A stretch of 46,243 nucleotides of DNA from the NCBI GenBank assembly GCA_030654155.1, contig JAURYA010000048.1, forward strand, positions 1 through 46,243. Direction: 5' to 3'. This DNA is from Sulfurimonas sp. (GTDB lineage: Bacteria; Campylobacterota; Campylobacteria; Campylobacterales; Sulfurimonadaceae). The position numbers and the translations under genes were made by a program. Under the pieces are notes generated by a model. That model was not told the origin of the DNA. It saw nothing but the letters and a program-made list of their open reading frames with translations, and did not search any database. Positions 15,386 to 25,272 of this stretch are shown piece after piece (position 1 is the first letter of the stretch; every line of letters begins with the position of its first letter).

Positions 15386-18055
15386 TTAAGCTTTTTGACT
15401 ATTACTTCTTTCCCTTACAAAGGCTTCAAACTCTTCTGCGCGAAGCGGCTTAGAGTAGTAGTATCCTTGTATCTCATCGCATCCCTCTTCGCGAAGACAA
15501 TCGAGCTGTTCTACTGTTTCCACCCCTTCGGCGATTGTTGTTATTCCAAGACTTTTGCTGAGGACAATAATGGCTTTGACTATGGCTCTGTCTTCTGGAT
15601 TTGTATCTATGTCGCGGACGAAGGATTGGTCGATCTTTAGTTTGTATACTTCGAATCTTTTGAGGTAGCTGAGTGAAGAGTAGCCGGTTCCAAAATCGTC
15701 AATTGCCATTCGTATCCCACAATCATGCAGATCATCCATTATTTTACAAGCATGCGCAGGATCATTCATCGCAGCTGCTTCCGTCAGCTCAATCTCCAAA
15801 TATTGCGGCAATAGCTTGGTCTCCTTTAGTATGTCTGTGATTAGTTCCGGTAAATTAGCATGCCGAAACTGCACAGCCGAGAGATTAACGGCAATTATCA
15901 TCGGCGCTAGACCGCTCTCAATCCAGCTCTGCATCTGTTTCACGGCACTACGCATTACCCATTCTCCAATCTGCAAAATTAAGCCATTTTGCTCTGCAAG
16001 GTGAATAAATTTGTCCGGTGGAATATTTCCAAGGGTTGGATGTGTCCATCGAAGCAACGCTTCTGCTCCAATAACTGTGTCATTGTGCAGTGATATTTGC
16101 GGCTGATAAACAACATGTAATTGCTCCTCCTCCAGTGCATGGAACAGGGCATTGTTTAACTGAAGATTGATTGATGAATCTTCCTGCATCTTTTCTGTAA
16201 AGAAACGATAACAGTTTCGTCCCTCTTCTTTTGCGTGATGCAGTGCAGCGTCGGCATTTTTGGAAAGAATTTCCTGAGTAGTACCATCATCCGGAAATAG
16301 AGCAACACCTATGGAAGCGGTCACAACCAGTTCATTTTGTTCTATTAAAAAAGGCTTAGAAATAATGTTTAAGAGTCGTTGGAGTAGTCTGGCAATAGTA
16401 GCTATATCTATTGGCAGCATCAAAAAGATGAACTCATCTCCGCCTAGACGCGATACTATATCCTCTTCACGATTTTCTTCATGAATAAACTGTTGAAACC
16501 GTTTGCTTAGCTCAACCAATAAGATGTCTCCGACAGTATGTCCAAGGGTATCGTTGATATCTTTAAAGTGGTCAATATCTAGGAAAAGTACAGCAAATTT
16601 CTCATTATTTCGTTTACTAAAACTTATGGCGAAGTTGATACGATCTTCTAATGTGGCTCTGTTTGGAAGTCCGGTGAGTAAATCAAAATTTGCAAGATAA
16701 TTAATACGCTCTTGAGCAAGTTTATTATCTGTGATATCATCCTTGCTTATCATGTAGTGGGTAATCTCTCCATCAGCCTGATATATTGGAGAGGCTATGA
16801 CCATTTCAATGTATTGTGTACCATCTTTGCGTTTATTGGTACACTCCGCGTCAAAGCTTTTACTCAATTTCAATTGCGTCAATATATCATCGCATATGGC
16901 TGATTTCGAATGGAATTGATTAATATTTTTGCCTACCGCTTCAGCTCCCGCATATCCGGTTAATTTGGTAAAACTGGCGTTAACATATTCAATAGTGCCG
17001 TAAGTGTCAATAAGAATAATACTATTTTGGCTTTGCTCAACCGCCTGTGAGAGTTTATGCAACTCAATTTCTGCTTCTTTGCGCTCAGTTATATCAGTGG
17101 ATACATTCAGAGCATAAGATATTTCCCCTTTGTCGTCATACTCAAGAACATAAGTCGCATCTAACCAAACTACACCCTTGCTGGGTATATCAATCCTAAT
17201 CTCCCTGCGGACTGCTTTTGCGCTAGAGAATAGCTCTTTGACAGCATCAGAACACGAATAGCCGTCAATCGCATCTTCGAGCATGCTTACTGGCTTGCCA
17301 ATGAGCTCTTCACGAGAAATGCCGAATAATTTTTCAATTGCTTCATTCACATATACAAAATTTAAATTCTTGTCAATTCTGGCAATAAGATTTGGAGTAT
17401 TTTCACTAAGAGTTCGAAACTGCTCCTCTTTAATAAGCAGCTCCTTTGTTCGCTCTTGAACTTTCTCTTCCAGTTCTCCGTTTAAGCTCTCAAGGTCACT
17501 GCGAGCCTCCTGAAGCTGAGTGCTTTTATAGTATGAGTCTTCATAACTTGAAAGCAGCAGGTCTAAAAGTCGTACTTTATCTGCTGCTATAAAAAAATCA
17601 TTTCCTCCGAAGCGAAGGCTAATTACATCATCCGCTCCTTTTTCAGCGCGTCTTTGCATATTGATATAAGCTTCATCTATCACCTCACTCAGAAGAGTCT
17701 GATCAAATGGTTTGACAAGAAACTTATCTGCCCCCGCTTCAATACTTTGAATAATGTTGTTCGGTTCTGAAAGGGATGTCAGAAGGATAACGGGAATATT
17801 TTTCAGATTCTCATCGGCGCGAATTGCCTTACATAGAGTATAACCGTCCATTCGAGGCATCTGAATATCGCTTATGATAATATCAGGCTTTATCTGTGTG
17901 GATTTAAGCCACTCAAGGGCCTCTTGCCCATCAAAACATAGATGCACAGAAGAGTACCGAGCATCTAAAAAATATTTAATCACCTGAGCCTGTGTTTTAC
18001 TGTCTTCAACTGCAAGTATAAAAATGTCTTTTTTCGGATTTTCTGTTGTGCTCAT
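15386..18055 (-). CDS. REC-PAS-PAS-GGDEF-EAL c-di-GMP regulator, output of the Wsp-like pathway
   Basis: An 889-residue soluble protein. Receiver at about 10-130 (phosphoacceptor Asp63, LVKPF Lys), coiled coil at about 178-212, PAS at about 213-328 and 335-450, GGDEF at about 455-620, EAL at about 630-885. GGDEF is intact at 538-542, and the RxxD inhibitory site (Arg529, Asp532) sits five residues before it. EAL is intact at 665-667, with the DDFGTG loop (786-791), Lys807, EGVET (843-847) and QGYYYSKP, so both making and breaking c-di-GMP look possible. It overlaps cheB by 4 bases at the end of the operon. It takes the place of WspR but has extra PAS and EAL domains. The net activity cannot be predicted. 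Confidence 0.93.
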   Translation of the reverse strand: MSTTENPKKDIFILAVEDSKTQAQVIKYFLDARYSSVHLCFDGQEALEWLKSTQIKPDIIISDIQMPRMDGYTLCKAIRADENLKNIPVILLTSLSEPNNIIQSIEAGADKFLVKPFDQTLLSEVIDEAYINMQRRAEKGADDVISLRFGGNDFFIAADKVRLLDLLLSSYEDSYYKSTQLQEARSDLESLNGELEEKVQERTKELLIKEEQFRTLSENTPNLIARIDKNLNFVYVNEAIEKLFGISREELIGKPVSMLEDAIDGYSCSDAVKELFSSAKAVRREIRIDIPSKGVVWLDATYVLEYDDKGEISYALNVSTDITERKEAEIELHKLSQAVEQSQNSIILIDTYGTIEYVNASFTKLTGYAGAEAVGKNINQFHSKSAICDDILTQLKLSKSFDAECTNKRKDGTQYIEMVIASPIYQADGEITHYMISKDDITDNKLAQERINYLANFDLLTGLPNRATLEDRINFAISFSKRNNEKFAVLFLDIDHFKDINDTLGHTVGDILLVELSKRFQQFIHEENREEDIVSRLGGDEFIFLMLPIDIATIARLLQRLLNIISKPFLIEQNELVVTASIGVALFPDDGTTQEILSKNADAALHHAKEEGRNCYRFFTEKMQEDSSINLQLNNALFHALEEEQLHVVYQPQISLHNDTVIGAEALLRWTHPTLGNIPPDKFIHLAEQNGLILQIGEWVMRSAVKQMQSWIESGLAPMIIAVNLSAVQFRHANLPELITDILKETKLLPQYLEIELTEAAAMNDPAHACKIMDDLHDCGIRMAIDDFGTGYSSLSYLKRFEVYKLKIDQSFVRDIDTNPEDRAIVKAIIVLSKSLGITTIAEGVETVEQLDCLREEGCDEIQGYYYSKPLRAEEFEAFVRERSNSQKA

Positions 18056-19098
18056 CTCTTGTCCTTTGCAACCATCAATTTAAGGAGTATCTCTTTTATC
18101 CCTTGGGGAGGTAGAATCATATCTATTCCGCCGAGATTGATCGCCTCTTTTGGCATGCCAAAAACTGTTGAACTTGCTTCATCTTGAGCGATTGTTAAAG
18201 CGCCTCTGTCTTTTAACATTTTCATCTCAATAGCCCCGTCTCTGCCCATGCCTGAAAGAATCACAGCAACAGTCTCTTTTGCGCCGTATGCCGCAGCGGA
18301 AGAGAAGAGTCTGGATACGGAGGGGACAAACATCTCGCCTGCAACGGGCTTTAAAAATTTTATTCTTCCTCTGCCTATTGTCATATGGTATCCTTCTGGG
18401 CCGAAATAGATATTTCCCGGCTTTATTATCTCACCGTCAACTGCTTTTTTTACATGCAGCAAACATTGTCCGTTCAGCCACTCTACAAAATGTTCCATAA
18501 AACCATTCGACATGTGCTGAACCACCAATATCGGCAATGGATAGTCAGCCGGCAACTCTTTTAGAATTTCGCTAAGAATCGAAGGTCCTCCCGTAGAAGC
18601 TCCTATGACGACCATATTATAGGTTCTACCCCTGAAATTTACAGCTTCAACCTTTTTGTAAACATTATTGGACTCTTTTTGCTTCCACCTGCGAACCACT
18701 TTTATCTGCGAAAGCACTCTGACATGTTCAATCAAATCCTCAAGATGCTTTCTGAAATCCGGATGTCCCGGTCCTCTTGGTTTTTCAAGTGCCGCAAGCG
18801 CACCAATGCCCATACCTTTCATCAACGTCTTTGCATCATCCACATTCCACTCAGACGAAACAAGCATAATCGGGGTTGGATTCTCCTCCATTATCTCTTT
18901 TGTTGCTTCAAACCCGTTCATATTTGGCATATTGATATCCATGACAATGATATCCGGTTTCAGTTCAGGTACCTTTTTTACGGCTTCCAGCCCGTCTTCT
19001 GCCACACCGACAACTTCGATGTCTGCTTCTGCATTAAGATAGTTGACAAGAAGCTGTCTTGATGTCGGCGAATCTTCAACGACTAACACATGTATCAT
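18052..19098 (-). CDS. cheB: CheB-type protein-glutamate methylesterase (WspF-like)
   Basis: A 348-residue protein with an N-terminal receiver (phosphoacceptor Asp54 in VMDINMPNM) and a C-terminal methylesterase. The catalytic triad is visible: Ser168 in IGASTGG, His195 in VQHMSNG, and Asp287 in SGMGRDG. CheB removes methyl groups from receptor glutamates, and its receiver is phosphorylated by CheA to give adaptation. In the Wsp pathway this role is WspF, whose loss locks the system on. It lies 23 bases after cheA, and its stop overlaps the GGDEF-EAL gene start by 4 bases. Confidence 0.95.
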   Translation of the reverse strand: MIHVLVVEDSPTSRQLLVNYLNAEADIEVVGVAEDGLEAVKKVPELKPDIIVMDINMPNMNGFEATKEIMEENPTPIMLVSSEWNVDDAKTLMKGMGIGALAALEKPRGPGHPDFRKHLEDLIEHVRVLSQIKVVRRWKQKESNNVYKKVEAVNFRGRTYNMVVIGASTGGPSILSEILKELPADYPLPILVVQHMSNGFMEHFVEWLNGQCLLHVKKAVDGEIIKPGNIYFGPEGYHMTIGRGRIKFLKPVAGEMFVPSVSRLFSSAAAYGAKETVAVILSGMGRDGAIEMKMLKDRGALTIAQDEASSTVFGMPKEAINLGGIDMILPPQGIKEILLKLMVAKDKR

Positions 19099-19121
19099 AT
19101 AAATTTACCTCTCATGTATAA

Positions 19122-21377
19122 TCAATTTATAAGCCATTTTATTGTTTCCTTCAAATTATTTTGATCAAATGAACTTTTTACAATATACGCATTCGCGCCG
19201 GCTCTCATACCTCTCTCTTTATCTTCCGGAGATTCCAGTGCAGTTACAAGCACAATAGGAAGTTCTGAAAGCACTTTATCGCTTCTGATAGACTCGGTAA
19301 GCTCAAAGCCGTTCATTCTAGGCATTTGAATGTCAGATACGAGGAGATCAAATGTGCCTTTTTTAAGCTCTGTGTACGCTTCTAGACCGTCATTTGCAGA
19401 GACTACATCATATCCGGCAATCTCCAGTACATTTTTTAAGAGTATTCTTGTAGTTGGCGAATCATCTACTACCATCACTCTTCGTTTTTTGCGCATTTCT
19501 TCTTTACGGACCGATATATCAGTACTTTTTGCCTTGCCAATTGATTTAAAAAGGTCCTGAACATTAAGGATAAGAGCAGGTTTATCAGAAGAGAGCAGAG
19601 CTACTCCAGATATGTTTTTTACCCTAGAGAGCTGTTTGCCCAAACTCTTAATCATAACCTCTTCTTCATAAAGTATTTCATCAACGCCAAGAGCTATCAG
19701 ATCTCCTCCTGATTCAACAACCGCAACAGTAATTTTTTTATTTTCATCTACGCTTGCTTGAATCCCAAGGATATCACTAAGCAGTACAAAAGGAATAACC
19801 TGATGGTTAAAAGTCAATGTCTCTTTTGTTTCTATGGTCTTTATCTCTTGAGCCTTAATCTCCATAACTCTTCTTACATTTATGCTTGGAAATATGAATC
19901 TCCGCTCATTTACAGAGACAAGAACTCCTCTGAATGTTGAGAGGGTAAGAGGCAGTACTATATTGAACTCGCTTCCGCCTTCATCCAGATTTTTAACACC
20001 GACTACACCTCCCAGACGCTCTATTTTCTCCTTGACTATCGCCAGACCCAGACCGCGGCCTGAGAGATCGCTCACAATCTTGCTTGTGGTAACGCCTGAT
20101 TTAAACATTAGCGATAAAACAGCTTGAGAATCCAAATGCTGTGATTCGTCTTTATTTATTATGCCATTCTTCAAAGCTGACTCAATAAGTTTGTCTTTAT
20201 CCATTCCCGCTCCATCATCCCGTACGATGATTGATACTTTTGAGGAACTCTCCTGTTTTAGAGAGATTGTTATCAGGCCTTTGCTAGGTTTTTGTTTTTT
20301 TGCTCTGATTTCAGGTGTCTCAATGCCATGGTCAACGGCGTTTCTTAGAAGATGGGTAAGCGGATCTTTCATCTCTTCGAGTATTCTGCGATCTATCTCA
20401 ATCTCCCCGCCTTCGACTTTGAGCATAGCTTCCTTGCCGACACTGACTGCCATGTCGTGCACCGTCTTTGGCAGAGCAAAAAAGAGAGTAGAAAAAGGAA
20501 GCATAAGAGCCTCTTTCATCTCATCAAGAAGCCTGTCAACCATGATATCAACCAATCTTTCATCATTTTTTGAGCGAGCAATCTCTTTTAAAAGCATCAC
20601 TTCAAGTTTTTTTATTTGTTCTGACAACTCTCTGAGAGAGTATGTTTGTTTCTTCACATACGACATGCCTGATTCTATCTTTTTTTTCCACTCTGTTGTC
20701 TCTTTGAAGATACTTTCAACCCCTTCTATATGTCTTGCGGAGACTATTTTTACAAAAAGCATCTCCTCGCTCTGTGTCATAATTTTGTTGAGTTTTTCTA
20801 CAGGGACTCTTATGGTCTTGGAGTCCTGTGGTTCAGTTTTTGGTTCACTTTTCTGCTCATTTTCGAAACTTCTGCTTATCTCTTTCTCTTGCGGCTCTTG
20901 TTCTTTGGGCAACTCTTCTTTTGGAATTTCTGTTTTTTGTGCAAAATTTGTTTCCTGCACAACATCGGCACTCTCCAAAAGCTCCGTTATATGTTCTATG
21001 TATTTTTGCACCTTTGGTTTTTGCTCACCTCTTTTTTCAGGCGCCGTGTTTGCAAGAATAGCAAGAAAATCTACGCTCTCAAGCAAGTAATTTATCAGCT
21101 CTTTTGGTATTTTATTACCGGATTTTTTAAATTTTCCAAAAACATTCTCTATGCTTTTGCATATCTCCTCAATCTCCGATATATTTACCGAGCGTGCGGC
21201 TCCCTTCAAGCTGTGAGCCTCTCTAAAAAGTGTTTCAATAATCTGACCGGACTTCTCTTGATTCTCACTGTTTTCCAGCTCCAAAAGTCCGTTTGAGAGT
21301 ATCTCTACATGTTCTCTCGCTTCTAGGACAAATGTCTCAAGCAATATTTTTAAAAAGTCTTCATCTTGCGTTTGCAT
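19122..21377 (-). CDS. cheA: CheA-receiver hybrid histidine kinase (WspE-like)
   Basis: A 751-residue protein. Hpt domain at about 1-110 with phosphoacceptor His55 (REAHSLKGAAR); a charged Glu/Pro/Lys linker at about 140-185 with no clear P2 domain; dimerisation region about 190-310; ATPase with N-box LLRNAVDHGIE (about 343-353), DDGAGMD and GRGLGLAIV; CheW-like domain about 480-615; receiver about 632-750 with Asp682 (LLVSDIQMPRMNG). This Hpt-kinase-CheW-REC layout, lacking P2, is that of WspE and other alternative-function chemosensory kinases. It probably passes phosphate to CheB and to the REC-GGDEF-EAL protein. It starts 10 bases after the MCP gene. Confidence 0.95.
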   Translation of the reverse strand: MQTQDEDFLKILLETFVLEAREHVEILSNGLLELENSENQEKSGQIIETLFREAHSLKGAARSVNISEIEEICKSIENVFGKFKKSGNKIPKELINYLLESVDFLAILANTAPEKRGEQKPKVQKYIEHITELLESADVVQETNFAQKTEIPKEELPKEQEPQEKEISRSFENEQKSEPKTEPQDSKTIRVPVEKLNKIMTQSEEMLFVKIVSARHIEGVESIFKETTEWKKKIESGMSYVKKQTYSLRELSEQIKKLEVMLLKEIARSKNDERLVDIMVDRLLDEMKEALMLPFSTLFFALPKTVHDMAVSVGKEAMLKVEGGEIEIDRRILEEMKDPLTHLLRNAVDHGIETPEIRAKKQKPSKGLITISLKQESSSKVSIIVRDDGAGMDKDKLIESALKNGIINKDESQHLDSQAVLSLMFKSGVTTSKIVSDLSGRGLGLAIVKEKIERLGGVVGVKNLDEGGSEFNIVLPLTLSTFRGVLVSVNERRFIFPSINVRRVMEIKAQEIKTIETKETLTFNHQVIPFVLLSDILGIQASVDENKKITVAVVESGGDLIALGVDEILYEEEVMIKSLGKQLSRVKNISGVALLSSDKPALILNVQDLFKSIGKAKSTDISVRKEEMRKKRRVMVVDDSPTTRILLKNVLEIAGYDVVSANDGLEAYTELKKGTFDLLVSDIQMPRMNGFELTESIRSDKVLSELPIVLVTALESPEDKERGMRAGANAYIVKSSFDQNNLKETIKWLIN

Positions 21378-21386
21378 AGCATATCC

Positions 21387-23510
21387 TTATCCGATTTTTC
21401 CGCCAAAACTGTATTGTTCCATTAGTGATTTAAGTTTTTGGCTCAGATTATTCAGATCTTTTGCGGAGTTTTCAACCTGTCTTATGCTCTCAACATTTTG
21501 AGATGTTGCATCTCTGATGCCCATCATAGCGCTTGCAATCTGATCCATTCCTGCCATCTCCTGTTCCGAAGACGCCGCAATAAGAGTTCCTGACTGGGCT
21601 GCTTCTATTACACTTTGTCTTAATGACTGCATAGATTTTCTGGCATTTGCTGCCTGCATTACACCTTCGTCCACGGCTTTGCCGCCCTGTTCTGCCACCA
21701 TTACAAGGGTATTTGTAGCCTGCTGTATATCTGTTAGTATTTTTTGCACCTCTCCCGTTCCCTGTTTAGACTGGTTGGCAAGGTTTTTAAGCTCCTGTGC
21801 GACAACAGAGAATCCTTTGCCGTGTTCACCTGCTTTTACCGCTTCTATGGATGCATTGACTGCCAAAAGATTTGACTGGCTTGCTATATCCTCTACGGTT
21901 GACACTATATTGCCAATCATTTGGCTCTGCTCGCTTAGACGGATAATGTTGGCTGCGATTAAGTTCATCTTTTCTTTGATTTGAGCCAGTCCCTCCACAT
22001 TTTTGTCAAGAGAGCTATTTCCTTCATCTGAAATAATTACCGCTTTTTTTGTGCTCTCTGCCGTATGAACCGCTTTTTCGTTCGTAAGTTTGGCAGTCTG
22101 TTTTATCTCTTCAACGGAAGATGTAGTCTCTGCAACTGAAGAGGATGTCTGAGACGCACTTGATGCTATCTGGGATGTGGTTGCAAGAATTTCGCTGGCA
22201 GCACTGTTTAACACCGAGGTGCTCTCCGTAAGCTCAGACATGATTTTTTTAAGATTAGCAGCCATATTTTCCAGCGCTTTTCCAAGAACATCTTTGTCGG
22301 AGCGTTTTTTTATCTCAACATCAAGTTCACCCTGCCCGATAGCATGCGCTATCTGCGAAGCATCACTTAAGTAGCTTACTATCCCCCTAAATGAATCAGC
22401 CAGCTCTCCCAGCTCATCATCTGAAACAAAAGTGACTTCCTGTATGATATCCCCAGAGGCGATAGCTCTTGCTGTTTTTGCCATACTTATAGCCGGAAGT
22501 GCAATGTTTCTTGTAATAATAGATGCAAGAATGATGCCGACAATCAATGCTATGACAAGACCTATTAACATGGTATCTATAGCCGTAGACAAGGTTTCAA
22601 TCGATATGTTTGATATTTCTATATTCTCTATCGTGCCTTCGTTTGAAGAACTCTGAGCCAGAGATACAATCTGCTCCCCTATGGATAATAGTTTAGCTAC
22701 TTCTCCACGCAACTCTTTCCAATTAGAGGCGTAGTCTTTGATGGACTTCTCATATTCACGCGACATTTCTTGAATAGTATTTAATGTATGAATATTGGAC
22801 TCTTGTTGAGTAATCTTTCTAATTTGTGCTATTGTTTCTTCTATCTTTACAAAGTTACTTAGCGCCATTTCATTATACTTTATATCATTTAGAGACTGAA
22901 ATTTGAAGTTATTTACGCGCGCATCATTGCCAAAAGAGACTATATTGTTTATGAGAGTAATTTTTTTAAGTTCATCATGAAAAGTAGTTTTACTTGCGCC
23001 CTTATCTATTTCCCTACTATAAGCTTTATTCTGATCATCTAGGTAGCTATAATAGTTTTTCATAAAATTATTTGCTGCAACATCCATCGCTACTCTTTCA
23101 TCATGAAACTTTTCAATGTACCCAATAGAATGGTTGACGGATTTTTCATATTCCAAAACAAGTTTGCGAATTTCTGATTCGCTCTTTGCCAATGTAGAAA
23201 TTGAATACTTTTGAGCATGATCTTTTGCTTCGTCAAGACTTATTTTTAGTTTTTCAAGATGATTAAGTCCCGATGTCATGTAGTTTTTGTTTTCACTTAA
23301 TAAATATGCGTTAATATCATCTATCATATGAATCGAATGTCGTTCAGCTCCAGTTGCTATCTGCACTCTAGGAATATTGACATCTGCAACCCTTGTCAAA
23401 ACAGTTTTTACATTTGACATATTAAAAATAGCCATGAGTCCTAATATAGCTACTATAACTAATAACGAGATAAAACCCATACTTATTTTTACGCCTAAAT
23501 TCATCTTCAT
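21387..23510 (-). CDS. Methyl-accepting chemotaxis protein (WspA-like membrane receptor)
   Basis: About 707 residues from ATG at 23510, which I prefer to the upstream in-frame ATG at 23540 because AAAGGA lies six bases before it and it does not overlap the upstream cheW gene. TM1 is near residues 8-28, followed by a periplasmic helical ligand region of about 280 residues (four-helix-bundle type), TM2 (GLVIALIVGIILASIIT), a HAMP domain and a long signalling coiled coil. The tip reads VEDIASQSNLLAVNASIEA and is followed by GEHGKGFSVVAQELKNLA, the conserved CheA/CheW contact region. No C-terminal CheR-binding pentapeptide is present. As receptor of this operon it probably senses an envelope or surface signal; the ligand is unknown. 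Confidence 0.92.
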   Translation of the reverse strand: MKMNLGVKISMGFISLLVIVAILGLMAIFNMSNVKTVLTRVADVNIPRVQIATGAERHSIHMIDDINAYLLSENKNYMTSGLNHLEKLKISLDEAKDHAQKYSISTLAKSESEIRKLVLEYEKSVNHSIGYIEKFHDERVAMDVAANNFMKNYYSYLDDQNKAYSREIDKGASKTTFHDELKKITLINNIVSFGNDARVNNFKFQSLNDIKYNEMALSNFVKIEETIAQIRKITQQESNIHTLNTIQEMSREYEKSIKDYASNWKELRGEVAKLLSIGEQIVSLAQSSSNEGTIENIEISNISIETLSTAIDTMLIGLVIALIVGIILASIITRNIALPAISMAKTARAIASGDIIQEVTFVSDDELGELADSFRGIVSYLSDASQIAHAIGQGELDVEIKKRSDKDVLGKALENMAANLKKIMSELTESTSVLNSAASEILATTSQIASSASQTSSSVAETTSSVEEIKQTAKLTNEKAVHTAESTKKAVIISDEGNSSLDKNVEGLAQIKEKMNLIAANIIRLSEQSQMIGNIVSTVEDIASQSNLLAVNASIEAVKAGEHGKGFSVVAQELKNLANQSKQGTGEVQKILTDIQQATNTLVMVAEQGGKAVDEGVMQAANARKSMQSLRQSVIEAAQSGTLIAASSEQEMAGMDQIASAMMGIRDATSQNVESIRQVENSAKDLNNLSQKLKSLMEQYSFGGKIG

Positions 23511-23520
23511 CTGATATCCT

Positions 23521-24033
23521 TTAAATTTCTTCGTGTACAATTATCTTTGAATCTTCCAAAAACCTCTTCCCGTTGAGCACAATCACTCCCTCTTGCGTAA
23601 CTCCATCTATTAACTCCTTTGTTAGAATATTCATTCCCTGCGGTACAGGCTGTATGCTTTTTTTTGAAATCCTTATCTCACCCAACATCTCTTGGGCTAT
23701 AATCACGAATTCCATCTTTTCATCTGAGAGAAGAAGCATAAAACCCTCTTTAGCTGCCTCAGTTTTTTTAAGTCCCAAAATCAGCTCAAGGTCAACGACA
23801 GACAAGAAGCTTCCTCTTATGTTGACAATACCAAGGATAAACGCAGGAGTGCACGGAACCTCCGTTGGCTGTATATATGGATATACCGCATGGACAAACC
23901 TGTCCTCTATGGCATAGACCTCACTTCCCATTTTGAAACAGATGATGTCAACGCCATCCTCTATCTCTTCAATATTGACTGTTTTTGCAGCTTCTTTTGC
24001 TCTTTTTTTAAGGATATCTTTAACTGTTTGCAT
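23521..24033 (-). CDS. cheW: CheW-type coupling protein, second copy
   Basis: A 170-residue protein with one CheW domain (IICFKMGSEVYAIEDRFVHAV, ILGIVNIRGSFLSVVDL) after a short basic N-terminal extension. CheW links MCP receptors to CheA in the array. It lies next to cheR with no gap, with ribosome binding site AAAGGA seven bases before the ATG, and precedes the MCP gene. With the other CheW at 25265 it matches the WspB/WspD pair of the Wsp pathway; which one contacts CheA and which contacts the receptor is not deducible. Confidence 0.93.
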   Translation of the reverse strand: MQTVKDILKKRAKEAAKTVNIEEIEDGVDIICFKMGSEVYAIEDRFVHAVYPYIQPTEVPCTPAFILGIVNIRGSFLSVVDLELILGLKKTEAAKEGFMLLLSDEKMEFVIIAQEMLGEIRISKKSIQPVPQGMNILTKELIDGVTQEGVIVLNGKRFLEDSKIIVHEEI

Positions 24034-25272
24034 TTATAAATCCTTTATCTTATGATTTATTATGCCTAGAAGCTCATCAACAGTCATATTATCAGAAAAT
24101 GTCACCACAGCACTAGGCTCCATTTTGTAAAGAAGCTCTCTTGCCCTGTTTAAGTATCTTGAAGCATTCTCATTGTCACCCTCTTTTTTAAAAATATTTC
24201 CCAAAGTGATAAGCCCTACTATAAAGTTATTATCAAGATAGAGACACTTTCTTAAATGTTTTTTTGCCTCTTGAGTATCTCCTGCTTCAAGCAGTTCACA
24301 CGCTTTTGTATAATTTGAATGAACTCCATCTACCAAAACCGTCTTTTCTACAGAGGGTTCTACAGTTTGAGATGTTTTTTCATATTGGAGAGAGTCTGCT
24401 AGCGGCTGCGAAGATGATGATTCTATATCAGCGATATCAGATTTTTGGATTATACTCTCACTTGAGAAGTTTTTTGCTCTGTATGAATTGAAGATGTCTG
24501 ATGAGTACTCGATAGGAGTAGTACTGAGGTAACCGCCTGTTTTAAGATTTTTATAGAGAAAGTCAATCACGCCTCTAGCTTTTTCTTTATCGAAATATAT
24601 CAATACATTTTTTAGAAGTATTAGATCAAAAGCTATGTTTTTAGAAGGTAAAGGTTGTTTCTCCTCAATAATGTTGTGATACTCAAAATGAACATTTTTT
24701 TTAATAAGCGGCGAAATTTCATATATGTTATTAAGTTCTTTAAAATACTGTTTTTTATAGTATTGGGGCATATCACGGAGTGAGTAATCACTATATACAC
24801 CACTCTTCGCTTTTTCTAAAAAATCGATATTTACATCAGTTCCAAGCAGAAAAATGTTCCATTTGCTTATATCAGGAATATTTTTATGGAGTATCATGGA
24901 AACAGAATATATCTCTTCGCCGCTGCTGCACCCAACAGACCATATATTTATATTTTTGTCATGCGGATCTTTTTCCTTTAAAAGCTGGGGGATAATTTTG
25001 TGTTCCAAAGTATCAAAGAATTTTTTATCTCTAAAAAAATAACTCTCCCCTATGCTAAACTCCCGTGCAAGTGTCTGTACATGCCCCTGCGAATGTTTAT
25101 TGTCATTAAAAGACATGAGGCATTCGCTCATCTCGGCAAAACCCATGGTTTTACATATTTTTAGCATTTTTTCATCGGAGTACTTATTATCCAATGAGAG
25201 TTGCCAGCCAAGTCTGTGTAAAAAAAGTTCTTCAATTTGAGACTGGAAATCTGAGTATGTTGACTTAAACAT
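24034..25272 (-). CDS. cheR: CheR-type methyltransferase with C-terminal TPR repeats (WspC-like)
   Basis: A 412-residue protein. CheR N-terminal helical domain about 5-75 with the motif GESYFFRD at 75-82, then the SAM-binding methyltransferase domain to about 275 (WSVGCSSGEEIYS at 111-123), a low-complexity Ser/Glu linker, and a TPR-like tail at about 318-385 (YTKACELLEAGDTQEAKK, LGNIFKKEGDNENASRYL). CheR methylates receptor glutamates. The MCP of this operon has no tethering pentapeptide, so the TPR tail may replace that contact, as suggested for WspC. It overlaps the upstream cheW gene by 8 bases. Confidence 0.93.
   Translation of the reverse strand: MFKSTYSDFQSQIEELFLHRLGWQLSLDNKYSDEKMLKICKTMGFAEMSECLMSFNDNKHSQGHVQTLAREFSIGESYFFRDKKFFDTLEHKIIPQLLKEKDPHDKNINIWSVGCSSGEEIYSVSMILHKNIPDISKWNIFLLGTDVNIDFLEKAKSGVYSDYSLRDMPQYYKKQYFKELNNIYEISPLIKKNVHFEYHNIIEEKQPLPSKNIAFDLILLKNVLIYFDKEKARGVIDFLYKNLKTGGYLSTTPIEYSSDIFNSYRAKNFSSESIIQKSDIADIESSSSQPLADSLQYEKTSQTVEPSVEKTVLVDGVHSNYTKACELLEAGDTQEAKKHLRKCLYLDNNFIVGLITLGNIFKKEGDNENASRYLNRARELLYKMEPSAVVTFSDNMTVDELLGIINHKIKDL

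Noticed and set aside
20161-21090. A 309-codon ORF on the plus strand opposite cheA
   Set aside because: It is antisense to the strongly supported cheA frame, is rich in Ser and Phe as expected for a shadow of coding DNA, and has no promoter or ribosome binding site.
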